In this document: one piece after another, positions 5,265 through 6,096 of the stretch | Layout: each line of letters begins with the position of its first letter | How positions within the stretch are numbered: the first letter of the stretch is position 1 | Assembly (NCBI GenBank): GCA_021730855.1 | Contig: JAKFYM010000206.1 | Location: 1 to 6,096 of the forward strand | From: Bdellovibrionales bacterium | Lineage (GTDB): Bacteria > Bdellovibrionota > UBA1018 > CAIPTA01 | Length of the DNA: 6,096 bases | Direction: 5' to 3' | Translations under genes and position numbers: made by a program | Notes under the pieces: generated by a model | Databases searched by the model: none | What the model saw: only the letters and a program-made list of their open reading frames with translations | Told to the model about the DNA's origin: nothing

Positions 5265-6096
5265 GTGCCAGTTTGGTTCCGGGTAAATCGGTTTCATTTT
5301 GTATTTGGCTCCACAATGGCGCTTCTCTTTCTGTACGGGCTCTACTTTTTGCCCGTGGTAACCCATTGGTTGGGTTTTGCAGTGCACGAAGGCACGGCCC
5401 TTCATGGCGCACAGCTTCTTCTGACTGGCCTGCTCCCGATGCGTGAGTTTCCTGTGCAGGGAAGCCCTGGTTTATTTTTCATAAATGCCTTTCTCCTAAA
5501 ACTAGGAGCGGGTTGGTTTGGCCTGCGCGCTCTTTGCCTCTTTGCTTCCGTTTTCTCCACCGTTTGGATTCTCGCTCTTGCTGCGCAATGGCAGCTCAGC
5601 CGCTTGGTGCGCACGCTCTTATTTTTGCTCCTCTTCCTGTGGAGTTTTGTGCTGTGGAACGTGCCTCATCCTGCTTGGGTGGCATTGCCCTTCTTGCTGC
5701 TAGCCCAGTCTGCTGCCACTCGGCATAGATGGTTGCTCAGCGGCCTGGCCTATGGCCTGGCCTTTTGGCTAGAGACACGCTTGGGCCTGGGAGCACTTGT
5801 CGGAAGCGCAGTCTTTCTTTTTTGGACAAAACAAACCAAGGCCGGTGTGCACACCCTATTGGCGGCCTTGGCCGTCGTCACGCTACCTCTGGGACTCTTG
5901 CTAGCGCCCGACCCCTCGCGAGCGTCTTTTTTCTTAAGGCAGGTTTTTTCCTGGCCGGCCTTTGCGCTCACGCCCTCGGTCACCCCCTCCTTTGTGGCGG
6001 TGCCTTTATTTATTGTAGGTCTCTGGATGCTGAGCCTTTATTTTCCCCAAGCCCCTGGGGGGCAACGCATCTTTCGTTTTGTGGTGCTCGCGGTGC
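5265..6096 (+). CDS. GT-C fold membrane glycosyltransferase, GT39/ArnT-like, N-terminal part (3' end outside window)
   Basis: The frame is open from GTG 5265 to the window end, 277 residues without a stop. The protein is strongly hydrophobic with about eight membrane segments visible. After the first (about 12-39) comes HEGTALHGAQLLLTGLLPMREFP (41-63 in two parts: HEGTALHGAQ, then LLPMREFP) and then GSPGLFFINAFLLKLGAGW. This is the arrangement of the first periplasmic loop in PMT/ArnT-like glycosyltransferases (D/E-E-G...A...L.G..PYRDF...P...), which holds the catalytic acid. His41-Glu42 stands where Asp-Glu is common. Such enzymes transfer sugars from polyprenyl-phosphate carriers to lipids, proteins or glycans on the periplasmic side. 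The start could also be TTG at 5262. It is transcribed divergently from the exported-protein gene with 174 bp between. Superfamily is likely; acceptor and sugar are unknown. Confidence 0.75.
   Translation, partial: MPVWFRVNRFHFVFGSTMALLFLYGLYFLPVVTHWLGFAVHEGTALHGAQLLLTGLLPMREFPVQGSPGLFFINAFLLKLGAGWFGLRALCLFASVFSTVWILALAAQWQLSRLVRTLLFLLLFLWSFVLWNVPHPAWVALPFLLLAQSAATRHRWLLSGLAYGLAFWLETRLGLGALVGSAVFLFWTKQTKAGVHTLLAALAVVTLPLGLLLAPDPSRASFFLRQVFSWPAFALTPSVTPSFVAVPLFIVGLWMLSLYFPQAPGGQRIFRFVVLAV

Noticed and set aside
5100..5405. 101-codon open frame on the minus strand across the divergent intergenic region
   Set aside because: It overlaps the glycosyltransferase start and the inverted repeat, has no ribosome binding site or domain, and would place coding sequence over the promoter of the exported-protein gene.

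Overview
The window (about 54% GC by eye, densely packed genes, several TTG/GTG starts) looks like a chromosomal segment of a Gram-negative bacterium. A secreted protein with a type I signal peptide, a sigma-54-like promoter and a GT-C glycosyltransferase fit that picture. The base and codon style would suit a deltaproteobacterial or Bdellovibrionota-like lineage, but that is only an impression. No rRNA, tRNA, transposase, CRISPR array or phage gene is visible.

Layout. 1-426 (+): the 3' end of a gene for an HExxH zinc metallopeptidase-like, cysteine-rich protein. 453-1127 (+): a HAD-superfamily hydrolase. Facing it on the minus strand is a tight four-gene run, read from right to left: an NTP-transferase-fold nucleotidyltransferase (4526-3840), an ATP-grasp enzyme (3828-2959), a CDP-alcohol phosphotransferase (2949-2032) and a flippase-like polytopic membrane protein of the LPG-synthase-TM family (2035-1079). 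Its last gene overlaps the HAD gene tail to tail by 49 bp. Upstream is a small exported protein of unknown function (5090-4599, minus), followed by a strong intrinsic terminator (about 4581-4541). A 174-bp divergent intergenic region carries a sigma-54-like promoter on the minus strand and an 11-bp perfect inverted repeat. From 5265 to the window end, on the plus strand, runs the N-terminal part of a GT39/ArnT-like membrane glycosyltransferase.

How the genes may work together. Nucleotidyltransferase, CDP-alcohol phosphotransferase and flippase-like protein form a plausible path: activate a small phosphorylated alcohol as its CDP derivative, transfer the phospho-alcohol to a lipid acceptor (or exchange CDP-diacylglycerol with the alcohol), then move the lipid across the membrane. 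The ATP-grasp protein has features recalling inositol-phosphate kinases (ITPK) and RimK-type ligases, so it could phosphorylate the alcohol at the start or ligate an amino acid to it later. The substrate cannot be read from the sequence. This cluster is the best candidate here for an undescribed system, a non-canonical phospholipid head-group pathway.
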